64,000 nt of DNA from Sulfuricella denitrificans (GCA_002632355.1 NSJJ01000008.1:1-64000); one strand, 5' to 3'. Shown: positions 9,995 through 19,153, counted from the first letter of the stretch. A program made the numbers and translations. The notes: generated by a model not told the origin, from the sequence alone.

Positions 9995-10468
9995 ATGAAT
10001 AATGAGGAAATTGCCAGGCTGGGGCAGTTGGCTCGGGAGCAAGCGAAAGCAGTGCTGCAGAAATTACCGCTGCTGGGGCCGATTACCTGGCTAATGATGC
10101 AGAAAGGGGCAACACGTCATGCCTTTGTCGCAGACCTGGAATGGCGCATCATGCCGCCCCTGGCGCTGGATCAGGCCAAGCTTTATATGCGTGACGATGC
10201 GCCACTGGCTTTTGTTAGTTGGGCGCTATTGTCCGAGGAAGTCGTGGCGCGTTACCGACAAGCGCCATACCGGTTAGCTCCCGGAGACTGGAAATCAGGT
10301 GAGCAGGTGTGGATCATCGATATTATTGCACCGTTTGGCGGGTCGGAAGACGTACTGAAAGATCTGCGTGAGAATCGCTTTCCCGCCAGCACGATACGCC
10401 AGCTTGCACCTGCCCAGGAAGGGGCCGTTTCCATACTGGAGCGGTTACCGGAAAATGTGCGGCATTAG
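9995..10468 (+). CDS. HlyC/RtxC-type toxin-activating lysine acyltransferase
   Basis: A 157-residue cytoplasmic protein of the family that moves fatty acyl groups from acyl-ACP to internal lysines of RTX proteins. The hallmark LGPITWLMMQ is followed by the conserved histidine region (GATRHAF) and by IIDIIAPFGG, which holds the aspartate matching HlyC Asp92. An upstream in-frame ATG at 9950 lies inside the channel gene; the ATG at 9995 has GGGGAA about 8 bases upstream and fits the family start. It closes the secretion operon. Its likely target is the upstream repeat protein, which contains very few lysines; another target elsewhere cannot be excluded. Confidence 0.88.
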   Translation: MNNEEIARLGQLAREQAKAVLQKLPLLGPITWLMMQKGATRHAFVADLEWRIMPPLALDQAKLYMRDDAPLAFVSWALLSEEVVARYRQAPYRLAPGDWKSGEQVWIIDIIAPFGGSEDVLKDLRENRFPASTIRQLAPAQEGAVSILERLPENVRH

Positions 10469-10642
10469 TCTTGTATCGAGTTCGTTATACGACGACATGC
10501 TGATGTCGCTGGTGATTCCTTACCCAGTTGCCTTCCTTCGACGGAGTGAATAATTTCCTGCATGCATCGTGCTTCGCGTATCTGGAAATTGGTCGTAGCA
10601 ACCCAATCTGGAACCTGTGTCCGGTTTTGCGCCATCCCGGTT

Positions 10643-10662
10643 CTCGGTTATGATTCACTACT
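10643..10662 (+). promoter_or_regulatory. Possible -10 element upstream of the DUF971 gene
   Basis: TATGAT at 10649-10654 matches five of six consensus -10 bases, with a weak TTGCGC at 10627-10632 and a 16-base spacer. It lies about 28 bases before the DUF971 start. This is a sequence match only. Confidence 0.3.
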
Positions 10663-10682
10663 ATTGATAAGGAACACCTAGT

Positions 10683-11138
10683 ATGAGCGGTTTAGATCAC
10701 AATACGCCCCGCCCCACCGAAATCAAGCTGCACCAGAAATCCCGCGAGCTGGAAGTCGCTTTCTCTGACGGAAAGGTTTTTCGTCTGCCCTGTGAATTTC
10801 TGCGTGTTTACTCGCCCTCCGCCGAAGTGCGTGGTCACGGACCAGGGCAGGAAACTCTGCAAACCGGCAAGCGGGAAGTGGAAATCATCGGCGTCGAGCC
10901 GGTAGGGAATTACGCTGTGGTATTACGTTTTTCCGATGAACACGACAGCGGGATTTATTCCTGGGACTACCTCTATGATCTGGGGGTGAATCAGGACGCG
11001 CTGTGGCAAAGCTACCTGGATCGCCTGCAGGCTGCCGGCGCCAGTCGTGAGTCGCTGGTTCACGAAGCCGTTGCCAAAAAATCGGGCGGTTGCGGCTCCG
11101 GCGGCTGTGGTTCTGGCGGTTGCGGCAGCAAGGGATAG
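10683..11138 (+). CDS. DUF971-domain protein with Cys-Gly C-terminal tail
   Basis: This 151-residue protein carries the DUF971 fold (about residues 10-105), also found as the N-terminal domain of gamma-butyrobetaine hydroxylase. Motifs include CEFLRVYSPSAEVRGHG and a segment near YSWDYLYDLG. The tail after residue 132 is three copies of a GGCGS-like unit, giving three closely spaced cysteines that could bind metal or Fe-S. It sits about 40 bases upstream of ubiE. DUF971 proteins are often linked with Fe-S assembly genes; the precise role here is unknown. Confidence 0.85.
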   Translation: MSGLDHNTPRPTEIKLHQKSRELEVAFSDGKVFRLPCEFLRVYSPSAEVRGHGPGQETLQTGKREVEIIGVEPVGNYAVVLRFSDEHDSGIYSWDYLYDLGVNQDALWQSYLDRLQAAGASRESLVHEAVAKKSGGCGSGGCGSGGCGSKG

Positions 11139-11180
11139 TTTGCAGTAGTAGAAGAGATAATCTAAGGAAACGGGTTGGTC

Positions 11181-11918
11181 ATGAGCGATAAAACCACACA
11201 CTTCGGCTTCGCGACGGTTGCCGAGGAAGAAAAGGCGAGCAAGGTCGCGGAAGTCTTTCACTCCGTGGCCAGCCGCTACGACCTCATGAATGATGTGATG
11301 TCGGGCGGCCTGCATCGCCTGTGGAAAATCTTCACCATCGAGCAAAGCGGCGTGCGCACCGGCGGCAAGGTGCTGGATGTGGCTGGCGGCAGCGCCGACC
11401 TGTCGCTGCAGTTCGCAAAAAAGGTCGGCCCCTCCGGACAGGTCATCCTGACCGACATCAACAGCTCCATGCTGACTGTGGGCCGCGACCGCCTGCTCGA
11501 TGGGGGATTCAACGCGACCGCAGCCCAATGCGATGGCGAGAAACTGCCTTTCCCGAGCAACTATTTCGATTGCGTGACCGTGGCATTCGGCCTGCGCAAC
11601 ATGACCCACAAGGACGCGGCGCTGAAGGAAATGTATCGCGTCATCAAGCCCGGCGGACGGGTGCTGGTGCTGGAGTTTTCCCGCATTGCCGCGCCGCTGC
11701 GGCCTTTTTACGATTTCTATTCCTTCAAGCTGCTGCCGGTCATGGGCAAGCTGATCGCCAACGATGAAGCGAGTTATCGCTACCTGGCCGAGTCCATCCG
11801 CATGCACCCGGATCAGGAAACACTCAAGCAGATGATGGAAGAGGCGGGCCTGGAGCGGGTGGAATACTTCAACCTCACGGGCGGCGTGGTGGCTCTGCAC
11901 AAGGGCTTCAAGCTCTGA
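11181..11918 (+). CDS. ubiE: Ubiquinone/menaquinone biosynthesis C-methyltransferase UbiE
   Basis: A 245-residue SAM-dependent methyltransferase for the C-methylation step of ubiquinone (and menaquinone) synthesis. It shows [16 protein letters not shown] motif [13 protein letters not shown], and the family signature [18 protein letters not shown] 11181 is preferred over the in-frame TTG at 11175 because it has AAGGA about 12 bases upstream and matches the family start. It begins a ubiE-ubiJ-ubiB run with very short gaps. Confidence 0.96.
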   Translation: MSDKTTHFGFATVAEEEKASKVAEVFHSVASRYDLMNDVMSGGLHRLWKIFTIEQSGVRTGGKVLDVAGGSADLSLQFAKKVGPSGQVILTDINSSMLTVGRDRLLDGGFNATAAQCDGEKLPFPSNYFDCVTVAFGLRNMTHKDAALKEMYRVIKPGGRVLVLEFSRIAAPLRPFYDFYSFKLLPVMGKLIANDEASYRYLAESIRMHPDQETLKQMMEEAGLERVEYFNLTGGVVALHKGFKL

Positions 11919-11922
11919 GTTC

Positions 11923-12543
11923 ATGGCTTCCGCAAACGAAACATCCGAACCGCGACCGCTTCTGACCACCCAGGCATTCGCCGCGACCTTCAACCATCTG
12001 CTGCAAAGTCAGCCCTGGTCGCAGGAGCGTCTGCAGCGCCATGCCGGCAAAACGCTCCGGCTCAACCTGCCGCCCCTGTTGCTGCTTGTCAGTATTGAGG
12101 CCGACGGCATGATTGCCGCTGTTGCGGAAGATGCTGCACCCGATGCCACTCTTGGCGTTTCTCCGCTGGCCCTGCTGCACATGCTGTCTTCGCGGCCGAC
12201 GCCGCAGGAGCTGGTGCACACTGCGGGCGACGCGACGCTGGCGGTGGATTTCGGCAATATATTGCAGAATCTGCGCTGGGATGCGGAAGAAGACCTGAGC
12301 AAGGTGTTCGGCGACGTGCTGGGCCATCGCATGGCCAGCACCGGCGCGAGCCTGCTGTTGCACACACGGCAGGCGGCAGAAAATCTGGCGGCCAATCTGG
12401 TCGAGTACTGGACCGAGGAAAAGCCGCTGCTGGCCAAACGCCTGGATATCGAAGATTTTGTCCGGCAGGTGGATGCCGTGCGCGATGCCGGGGCGCGGCT
12501 GGAAAAGCGGGTGGAGCGGCTGATGCAGCGGATGGATTCGTAA
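11923..12543 (+). CDS. ubiJ: Ubiquinone biosynthesis accessory factor UbiJ
   Basis: This 206-residue protein has an N-terminal SCP2-like lipid-binding domain (about residues 15-115) and a C-terminal coiled helix ([14 protein letters not shown]). Position between ubiE and ubiB identifies it as UbiJ, which in E. coli binds ubiquinone intermediates within the Ubi complex. It begins 5 bases after ubiE and ends 2 bases before ubiB. Confidence 0.9.
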   Translation: MASANETSEPRPLLTTQAFAATFNHLLQSQPWSQERLQRHAGKTLRLNLPPLLLLVSIEADGMIAAVAEDAAPDATLGVSPLALLHMLSSRPTPQELVHTAGDATLAVDFGNILQNLRWDAEEDLSKVFGDVLGHRMASTGASLLLHTRQAAENLAANLVEYWTEEKPLLAKRLDIEDFVRQVDAVRDAGARLEKRVERLMQRMDS

Positions 12544-12544
12544 A

Positions 12545-14080
12545 ATGCGGTTACTGCGCCTGATCAAGATTTTGCATGTGGTATTCCGCTTCGGCCTGGA
12601 GGAATTCTTCCTCGGTCATGAGCGCTTCCGTATTTTGCGCCCGCTGGTCAGGCTGGCCCTGTTCTGGCGGCCGATCAAGGCGCCGCGTGCCGAGCGGCTG
12701 CGTCTGGCGCTGGAGGCGCTGGGGCCGATTTTCGTCAAGTTCGGCCAGCTGCTTTCGACCCGCCGCGACCTGGTTCCCCTCGATATTGCCGACGAGCTGG
12801 CCAAGCTGCAGGACCGCGTGCCGCCATTCCCCACGGCCCAGGCGCTGGAAGTGCTGCGCAAGGTTTATGGCCGGCCGGCGAACGAGGTGTTTTCCGAATT
12901 CGACGAAGTGCCTATCGCGTCCGCTTCGGTGGCCCAGGTTCACCTTGCCGTACTCAAAAATGGCCGTCGTGCGGCAGTGAAAATCCTGCGCCCCGGCATT
13001 GCGCCGCTGATCGACAAGGATATCGACCTGCTGTATGTCGGCGGCAGCCTGATCGAAACCCTGTGGGCGGACGGAAAACGCCTCAAGCCGCGCGAGGTGG
13101 TGGCGGAGTTCGAAAAGCACCTGCACGACGAGCTCGACCTGATGCGCGAGGCGGCCAGCGCCTCCCAGTTGCGCCGCAACTTCGAGGGATCGGACCTGCT
13201 GGTGGTGCCGGAAGTGTTCTGGGATTATTGCCATAGCGGAGTGATGGTGATGGAGTGGATGGACGGCACACCCATCAGCCAGGTCGACAAACTGCGCGAA
13301 CTGGGGGTGAATATTCCCAAGCTGGCGTGCGCCGGGGTGGAAATTTTCTTCACCCAGGTCTTTCGCGACGGTTTTTTCCACGCCGACATGCATCCCGGCA
13401 ATATCCTGGTGGCCCCTGACGGGCGCTACATCGCGCTCGACTTCGGCATCATGGGCACGCTCACGGATGTGGACCGCAACTATCTGGCGCAGAACTTTCT
13501 CGCCTTCTTCCGCCGCGACTACAAGCGTGTGGCGCAGGCGCATATCGAGTCCGGCTGGGCGCCGAAAGATACCCGGGTAGACGAATTCGAGGCGGCGATC
13601 CGCGCGGTGTGCGAACCGGCGTTCGACCGCCCGCTCAAGGAAATTTCCTTCGGGCGCGTGCTGCTGGGGCTGTTCCAGGCCTCGCGCCGTTTCAACGTGG
13701 AAATCCAGCCGCAACTGGTGCTGCTGCAAAAGACCCTGCTCAACATCGAGGGCTTGGGGCGCGAACTCGATCCCGATCTCGACCTGTGGCAGACCGCCAA
13801 GCCGTTTCTGGAGCGCTGGATGTCGGAGCAGGTCGGCTGGCGCGGACTGGTGAATTCGCTCAAGACCGAGGCGCCGAACTGGGCCGGCATCCTGCCGCAA
13901 CTGCCGCGCCTGGCCCATGCCGCCCTGAGCCGCGACCACGAGGGCGAACTCCTGCGCCTGCGCGTCGAGATGGCCGCCCGTGAACGCCGCGAGCAGCGCC
14001 GCTTCTGGCTGCTGGCGGTATTGCTGACCCTGGTTCTGCTCACGCAGTTGCTGCCGTGGCTGGTGCTGTTGCCGGAATAA
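12545..14080 (+). CDS. ubiB: Ubiquinone biosynthesis atypical kinase/ATPase UbiB
   Basis: A 511-residue ABC1/ADCK-family protein required for ubiquinone synthesis. It has the KxGQ-type motif [14 protein letters not shown], nucleotide loop ASVAQVH, lysine in [19 protein letters not shown] and the metal-binding IALDFGIMG. The C-terminal 25 residues form two short membrane helices ([20 protein letters not shown]). Length and motifs match E. coli UbiB. An equally long open frame lies antisense to it and is a GC-rich shadow. Confidence 0.96.
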   Translation: MRLLRLIKILHVVFRFGLEEFFLGHERFRILRPLVRLALFWRPIKAPRAERLRLALEALGPIFVKFGQLLSTRRDLVPLDIADELAKLQDRVPPFPTAQALEVLRKVYGRPANEVFSEFDEVPIASASVAQVHLAVLKNGRRAAVKILRPGIAPLIDKDIDLLYVGGSLIETLWADGKRLKPREVVAEFEKHLHDELDLMREAASASQLRRNFEGSDLLVVPEVFWDYCHSGVMVMEWMDGTPISQVDKLRELGVNIPKLACAGVEIFFTQVFRDGFFHADMHPGNILVAPDGRYIALDFGIMGTLTDVDRNYLAQNFLAFFRRDYKRVAQAHIESGWAPKDTRVDEFEAAIRAVCEPAFDRPLKEISFGRVLLGLFQASRRFNVEIQPQLVLLQKTLLNIEGLGRELDPDLDLWQTAKPFLERWMSEQVGWRGLVNSLKTEAPNWAGILPQLPRLAHAALSRDHEGELLRLRVEMAARERREQRRFWLLAVLLTLVLLTQLLPWLVLLPE

Positions 14081-14109
14081 AATCAACCTGACCTGACCGG
14101 ATTTTCACC

Positions 14110-15585
14110 ATGCTGCTCTGGTTCGTCATTCTCTACCTGCTTGTTTCCATTAGCATCGGCCTGTATGCGGCCACCCGGGTGCACAACGCCCGGGATTACG
14201 TGGTCGCGGGCCGCCATCTGCCGCTGTATATTGTCACTGCCACGGTGTTCGCCACCTGGTTTGGTTCGGAAACGGTGCTCGGCATTTCCGCCAAATTTGT
14301 TCAGGATGGCCTGAAGGGCATTGTCGAAGATCCCTTCGGCTCCAGCATGTGCCTGATTCTGGTGGGCCTGTTTTTTGCCGCCAAGCTCTACAGGCTTAAC
14401 CTGCTGACCATCGCGGACTACTACCGTCAGCGCTACAACCGCACGGTGGAAGTGCTGACCGGGCTGGCGATCGTGATTTCCTACCTGGGCTGGGTCTCGG
14501 CCCAGATCATCGCCCTGGGGCTGGTCTTTTCCATCGTCTCCGGGGGCGCCGTCTCGCATGCAGAAGGCATGATGATCGGCGCCGCGATCGTGCTGACCTA
14601 TACCCTGTTTGGCGGCATGTGGTCGGTGGCGCTGACGGATTTTTTCCAGATGAGCATTATCGTCGCCGGCCTGCTGTATATCGCTTATCTGGTCAGCGAC
14701 ATGGCGGGTGGTGTCGGCAGGGTGGTGGACCACGCCAGTGCCGCCGGAAAATTCGAATTCTGGCCGGCGCTTGAAGCCAGGGATGTGCTGGCTTTCATCG
14801 CCGCCTGGGTCACCATGATGTTCGGCTCCATTCCCCAGCAGGACGTATTCCAGCGCGTGATGTCGGCGCGCAGCGAAAAAACGGCAGTGACCGGATCGAT
14901 TCTGGGCGGCAGCCTGTACTTCGTGTTCGCCTTTATCCCGCTTTTTATCGCCTATTCGGCCAGCCTGGTGGACCCTGCCATGGTCGCCGGGCTGATCGGG
15001 AAAGACCCGCAACTCATCCTGCCCACCCTGATTCTTGACCACATGCCGGTGTTTGCCCAGGTGATGTTCTTTGGCGCGCTGCTGTCCGCCATCATGAGCA
15101 CGGCGAGTGGCACCCTGCTTGCCCCGTCGGTGACCTTTACCGAAAACATTCTCAAAAATATCATCGGCCACCAGAGCGACCGCCATTTCCTGTGGACCAT
15201 GCGCCTGGTGGTGGCGTGCTTTGCGGTGATTGTCACTCTCTTTGCGCTCAACTCCGGGGCGAGTATTTACGAGATGGTGAGCAATGCTTATAAGGTGACG
15301 CTGGTGGTGGCTTTCGTGCCCCTGATCTTCGGCCTCTACTGGAAGCGCGCCAATACCCAGGGCGCACTTTTTGCCATCAGCGCCGGGCTGGCAAGCTGGC
15401 TGCTGCTGGAAGCCTTCAACCCGCAGGGCTTGTGGCCGCCGCAACTGGTGGGCTTGCTTGCCAGTGCAGGCGGGATGCTGACCGGGTCCTCGCTGCCGCA
15501 TTTCGTCGGCAAGCCGACACCTGCAGAACATCTTCATTCCGGGCTGCACCGGCATGCGGCTGACCATACACAACATAATGGATAA
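14110..15585 (+). CDS. Sodium:solute symporter family transporter
   Basis: This 491-residue inner-membrane protein has about 12-13 hydrophobic helices and the SSS/LeuT-like layout: N-terminal VILYLLVSISIGLYA, the RHLPLYIVTATVFATWFGSE region, and the core DLTDFFQM-like segment VALTDFFQMSIIVAG. Near residues 325-350 is ALLSAIMSTASGTLLAPS, equivalent to the sodium-site helix of the family. The substrate is not evident; proline/pantothenate/acetate-type symporters share this fold. It starts 29 bases after ubiB and may share its transcript. Confidence 0.88.
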   Translation: MLLWFVILYLLVSISIGLYAATRVHNARDYVVAGRHLPLYIVTATVFATWFGSETVLGISAKFVQDGLKGIVEDPFGSSMCLILVGLFFAAKLYRLNLLTIADYYRQRYNRTVEVLTGLAIVISYLGWVSAQIIALGLVFSIVSGGAVSHAEGMMIGAAIVLTYTLFGGMWSVALTDFFQMSIIVAGLLYIAYLVSDMAGGVGRVVDHASAAGKFEFWPALEARDVLAFIAAWVTMMFGSIPQQDVFQRVMSARSEKTAVTGSILGGSLYFVFAFIPLFIAYSASLVDPAMVAGLIGKDPQLILPTLILDHMPVFAQVMFFGALLSAIMSTASGTLLAPSVTFTENILKNIIGHQSDRHFLWTMRLVVACFAVIVTLFALNSGASIYEMVSNAYKVTLVVAFVPLIFGLYWKRANTQGALFAISAGLASWLLLEAFNPQGLWPPQLVGLLASAGGMLTGSSLPHFVGKPTPAEHLHSGLHRHAADHTQHNG

Positions 15586-15889
15586 ACGACAAATGGGGTT
15601 CCTGAACAGGAGCCAGACGGCCGGGACTTAAATCTGGAAGCGGAAGGATACAAAGAAAAAGCACCGTATCCATGAAGAAAAAGGCGGTCTTCCTGCTCGG
15701 TCATGGCAAAGTTGTTGTTCAAAAGCAACACAAATTTCCATCTTGTTGCACAAATCCAAAATTTGCCTTGCCAGAGTCTTGGGCTATTTGCAAGAATAGG
15801 CCTAACTTCTCAATAGAGAGGTTGAGTAAATCGGTTTCCGAACTACTTAAGCAACTCTAAAAATTCAACTCTTAAAAATGGAGAGATTT
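15586..15889. other. 304-base intergenic leader upstream of the porin gene
   Basis: No convincing gene is present; a 62-codon open frame at 15672-15860 has no recognisable features. The A/T-rich stretch around 15713-15765 holds interleaved inverted repeats: TGTTG (15713-15717) with CAACA (15726-15730), GCAACA (15725-15730) with TGTTGC (15744-15749), and CAAATTT (15731-15737) with AAATTTG (15759-15765). The same CAACA can pair either way. No clear -35/-10 pair was found. Confidence 0.4.
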
Positions 15890-16936
15890 ATGAACAAGAA
15901 ACTTCTGGCTCTGGCAGTCGCTGCCGCCCTGGTCCCTGCCGCTGCAATGGCCGATTCCGGTAACGTGACCATTTACGGTAACGTGCACATGTCCGTTGAC
16001 AGCCTGGATGGCAAGCCTGCTGCCGGCACCGACAACACACGTAAAACCAACGTTTCCAGCAACTCTTCCTATGTCGGCTTCAAGGGCACTGAAGATCTGG
16101 GCAACGGCCTGAAAGCAATCTGGCAAGTTGAAAACCAGATCTCCATGGGCGATACCGGTGGTACTGCTAACGCATGGACCAACCGCAACAGCTTCGGCGG
16201 CCTGACCGGTGGTTTCGGTACCGCGATTCTGGGTATCCATGACACTCCGCTGAAAATCGTTGGCCGTAAAGCTGACCTGTTCGGCGACCAGATCGGTGAC
16301 TCCCGCAACATGATCGCTGACGGTGGTATCGGCGACCTGCGTCCACAAAACGTAGTTGCTTACATTTCCCCAACAGTTGGCGGCGTTCACGGCGCTCTGG
16401 CATACGTAACTAACGTTGGTGCTGGCGCAGCGACTGAAGCTTCCACCACGGCCATTAGCGCTCTGGGTATCTACGAAGGTGGCCCATTGATGCTGGCTGC
16501 TGCTTATGAAAAGCACAATGTTGCTGGCACTGGCACTGATCCTAAAGAATGGCGTCTGGCTGGCGGCTACAGCTTCGGTGACGTGAAACTGGTTGCTCTG
16601 TATCAGAAATCCAGCGACATGGGTACCGTTAGTGGTGCAGACCGCAAGGTATGGGGTCTGGGTGCTGCTTACAAGATGGGCGCAACCACAATCAAAGGTC
16701 AATACTACAAAGCTGACACAGTTAACGGCACTGACAACACCGGCGCTAACCTGATCGCTCTGGGTGCTGATTACTCCCTGTCCAAGCGTACCACTGCTTA
16801 CGCAGCTTACGCTCGCACAAACAACGACTCCGCAGCTGGCTTCAGCGCCTTCGGCGGCGGCCATGGTGACAATCCTGGTACCGTTGTTGGTAAAGATCCT
16901 AGCGGTTTCTCCGTTGGTATGAAGCACGCTTTCTAA
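15890..16936 (+). CDS. Gram-negative trimeric porin
   Basis: A 348-residue outer-membrane beta-barrel. The signal peptide MNKKLLALAVAAALVPAAAMA is followed by DSGNVTIYGNVHMSVDS, the typical first strand of betaproteobacterial porins. Later come SYVGFKGTEDLGNGLKA, a WTNRNSFGGL segment and a C-terminal strand ending in phenylalanine (SVGMKHAF). ATG 15890 with GGAGAG just upstream is preferred to the in-frame ATG at 15878. Codon use is markedly biased to a small set, as expected of a very highly expressed gene. It ends at a strong terminator. Confidence 0.95.
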   Translation: MNKKLLALAVAAALVPAAAMADSGNVTIYGNVHMSVDSLDGKPAAGTDNTRKTNVSSNSSYVGFKGTEDLGNGLKAIWQVENQISMGDTGGTANAWTNRNSFGGLTGGFGTAILGIHDTPLKIVGRKADLFGDQIGDSRNMIADGGIGDLRPQNVVAYISPTVGGVHGALAYVTNVGAGAATEASTTAISALGIYEGGPLMLAAAYEKHNVAGTGTDPKEWRLAGGYSFGDVKLVALYQKSSDMGTVSGADRKVWGLGAAYKMGATTIKGQYYKADTVNGTDNTGANLIALGADYSLSKRTTAYAAYARTNNDSAAGFSAFGGGHGDNPGTVVGKDPSGFSVGMKHAF

Positions 16937-17000
16937 TTCCCGGCCGGGTTACCCGGTCTGAGATATGAAAGGTCAGGCAGTTGCTTCGGCGGCCGCCTGA

Positions 17001-17040
17001 GAAATGACAAAGCCCCCTATACAGGGGGCTTTGTCATTTC
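17001..17040 (+). terminator. Perfect 18-bp hairpin terminator after the porin gene
   Basis: The arm gaaatgacaaagccccct at 17001-17018 pairs perfectly with its reverse complement at 17023-17040 around the 4-base loop ATAC. A-rich and T-rich ends flank the GC core on both strands, so it may work in both directions between the porin gene and the convergent CDGSH gene. Confidence 0.85.
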
Positions 17041-17203
17041 CGGCGCAAATAAAGAAAATGGAAGTGGCGTATGCTTGATTGGCTGAACGACATGAAACTA
17101 TTCCAGCAGCAAGCCATGCTTGCAACAGCTCTGCTCAGGAATTCATGCAGGCCGGGCGAAACAGTTTCCTGCTTCCGTCCCCATAAAAGATTTGATTGCG
17201 CCG

Positions 17204-17446
17204 CTATTCTTCCAGTTTCTTGTGAGCACCATCGCAGAAGGGAGATTTGGCGCTGACTTTGCAACCGCATAACCAGACTTTGGTTTTCTCGCCCAGGGTG
17301 AATTTCCCGGGTGAAAATTCGCTGCCCTTGTGAGCGCCATCGCAGAAAGGCTGGGTTTTGGATTTTCCGCAGGAACACCACCAGTAGTCGCCGGCATCGA
17401 GTTCCAGGGCATAGGGCGCACGCTGGGCGCAGACGGGTTTGCTCAT
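17204..17446 (-). CDS. Double CDGSH iron-sulfur protein
   Basis: An 80-residue protein with two CDGSH [2Fe-2S] sites: CSCGKSKTQPFCDGAH and CGCKVSAKSPFCDGAH. Each supplies three cysteines and one histidine as ligands. Tandem CDGSH proteins of this size are common in bacteria; roles in redox sensing or Fe-S transfer are proposed for the family. Its start is about 41 bases downstream of the stop of the HTH/ferredoxin/reductase gene on the same strand, so the two may form one transcript. Confidence 0.92.
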   Translation of the reverse strand: MSKPVCAQRAPYALELDAGDYWWCSCGKSKTQPFCDGAHKGSEFSPGKFTLGEKTKVWLCGCKVSAKSPFCDGAHKKLEE

Positions 17447-17487
17447 TCAATTCTCCTCGGGAAAAGCGTTTATATTACCCTACTGAA

Positions 17488-18984
17488 TTACTTAACTAAA
17501 CCCGTGAATACCCGGCTCTTGGGCAAGCCGAGGTTGAGAAAGAAATCTTCTGCAACTTCAACTGCCGACCCGGGACCCGCGATGTAAATATCCCCGGACT
17601 GCAAATCCGGGCAGCCCTCGAGTATTTCCTCCAGCATGGCGCGCAGGTTTGCCTCGCGTTTGCCGCTCACTGCCCGCAGGTCGTAACCGGTGATCCGGGA
17701 TGAAAAAAAGAAGTTATCCAGCGCATCCGCCCAGGCACGGCCCATGTTGGGCATGTAGATTCCTTCCCCATCCGAACCTATCCAGTAAAGGTGGATGGCT
17801 TCGGCAGCATCAAGCGACATGGCATGTTCGATCAGGCTTTTGATCGGCGCAAAGCCGGCATCGAAGGCGATAAAATACAATGGGCGCGGTGATTTCTCCT
17901 GCAGGATGAATTCACCCTGCGGTCCCTCCACATCCACGGCTTCATTGCTTTCGAGATGGTTGAATATGTAATCAGAAAACAGGTTGCCCGGCATGCGTCG
18001 AACATGAAAATGCAGGTTGCGCTCGTCGCAGGGACAACTGGCAATTGGCAGATCGGCCGAAAGCGATTTTCCCACCTGCACCGTCGCATATTGCCCGGCC
18101 AGGAAGCGCAGGCGGCTGGTGCGCGGCATCTGCAGATGCAGCAAAGCCATGTTTTGCGAGAGCGGCTCGACGGTCTTGACCTTGGCGGAAAGCTGCTGGA
18201 AGGGAATATCCTGCACACTGCCGGCCACCGGCGCCTCGATTTCAACATCGGTCACGGCGGTGCTGGAACACAGCAGCACATATCCCTGCTGCTTCTGAGC
18301 TTCGGGGATTACATAATCGTGGTTACGGATTTTCTTGATCTGCCCTGATACCACCTTGGCCTTGCACAAACCGCAATTTCCGCCACTGCAGCCATAATTG
18401 AGCGGAATGCCGGCACGCAGGGCCGCCTCGAGAATGGAATCCGGACCATCGATGAAGAAATCGTGCCCACTGGGAAGTACCCGCACGTGAGCCGCCATCA
18501 CCCGCAGGATGCTATCTCTCACCGCCAGGGGATTGGCGTAGCCGGGTTGCATGGCTGCCGCAGCTTCATTATTGAGCCAGGTTTTGAAATCGTGAAGCGC
18601 ATTTGCCAACGCATCTTTGCTTTGCCCCTCGATTTCACCCAGCCTGATTTTCAGGCGATCCAGCAGAATATTGAACTGCCTTACCTGAGTCTGGCTGTTG
18701 GCCAGCTCCGTGCTCAATTCAGTCACGCGCGCGGCAAGCACTTCTGCATCCGGCAGTGCGCGCTCGAACACGCGTTTGCCGAATGATTTCTCCTTGATAA
18801 GACGCACGCGATCGAATTCGACGTTATTTTCCAGCTGGGCATCGGGGTAAACTGACAGCAGATCATCGACCTTGACAGTGCCGTCAAAGGACGGCATTTC
18901 GCCGTTCTGGATTTTTTTCTGCAGTGCGCCCCGGGTGACGCCGACCAGGCGTGCTGCGCGTGACAGGGAAAGAAGATGAACCAT
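17488..18984 (-). CDS. Fused HTH - coiled coil - [2Fe-2S] ferredoxin - flavin-reductase-like protein
   Basis: A 498-residue protein. ATG 18984 is chosen because AAGGAGG lies 6 bases upstream; an in-frame ATG at 19050 lacks support. Residues 4-25 (LLSLSRAARLVGVTRGALQKKI) look like a helix-turn-helix, followed by a predicted coil (about 65-135). Then comes a plant-type ferredoxin with C199-x4-C204-x2-C207 and a later Cys near 237, and an FNR-like module. The usual flavin motif RxYS is replaced (SADLPIAS) and the nucleotide loop GGTG reads FDAG (IAFDAGFAP). It may be a redox-responsive regulator or an altered reductase. Related fusions occur in betaproteobacteria, but I know of no established function. 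Confidence 0.8.
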   Translation of the reverse strand: MVHLLSLSRAARLVGVTRGALQKKIQNGEMPSFDGTVKVDDLLSVYPDAQLENNVEFDRVRLIKEKSFGKRVFERALPDAEVLAARVTELSTELANSQTQVRQFNILLDRLKIRLGEIEGQSKDALANALHDFKTWLNNEAAAAMQPGYANPLAVRDSILRVMAAHVRVLPSGHDFFIDGPDSILEAALRAGIPLNYGCSGGNCGLCKAKVVSGQIKKIRNHDYVIPEAQKQQGYVLLCSSTAVTDVEIEAPVAGSVQDIPFQQLSAKVKTVEPLSQNMALLHLQMPRTSRLRFLAGQYATVQVGKSLSADLPIASCPCDERNLHFHVRRMPGNLFSDYIFNHLESNEAVDVEGPQGEFILQEKSPRPLYFIAFDAGFAPIKSLIEHAMSLDAAEAIHLYWIGSDGEGIYMPNMGRAWADALDNFFFSSRITGYDLRAVSGKREANLRAMLEEILEGCPDLQSGDIYIAGPGSAVEVAEDFFLNLGLPKSRVFTGLVK

Positions 18985-19087
18985 GCAGCGCCTCCTTCTG
19001 GCGGGGAAAATCCTGATTTCCATCTTGATACAATTGCCAGTCATTCTCAACTACTTTTGCATATTCCATGGTGAGAGATCACGACGA

Positions 19088-19116
19088 TTGACATTTCCTG
19101 TCGCCAATCATAACCT
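19088..19116 (+). promoter_or_regulatory. Candidate sigma-70 promoter upstream of the GlcF-like gene
   Basis: A perfect -35 TTGACA at 19088-19093 is followed after 17 bases by TAACCT (19111-19116), a weak -10. It lies about 38 bases before the ATG at 19154, in the space between two divergent genes. Sequence match only. Confidence 0.35.
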
Positions 19117-19153
19117 CATCCGCTTACTTACACCCGCTCCAGGCAATCCCCGA

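Noticed and set aside
10493-10508. Hairpin CGACAT-GCTG-ATGTCG after the acyltransferase gene
   Set aside because: Six-base stem without a T tract; too weak to call a terminator.
12551-14086. 511-codon open frame antisense to ubiB
   Set aside because: It mirrors ubiB almost exactly, has a Gln/His/Arg-rich composition typical of antisense reading of GC-rich genes, and shows no domain.
14083-15576. 497-codon open frame antisense to the sodium:solute symporter
   Set aside because: Same reason: low-complexity His/Gln/Gly-rich translation opposite a clear membrane protein gene.
15672-15860. 62-codon open frame in the porin leader
   Set aside because: No recognisable features, no good ribosome site and overlap with the inverted repeats.
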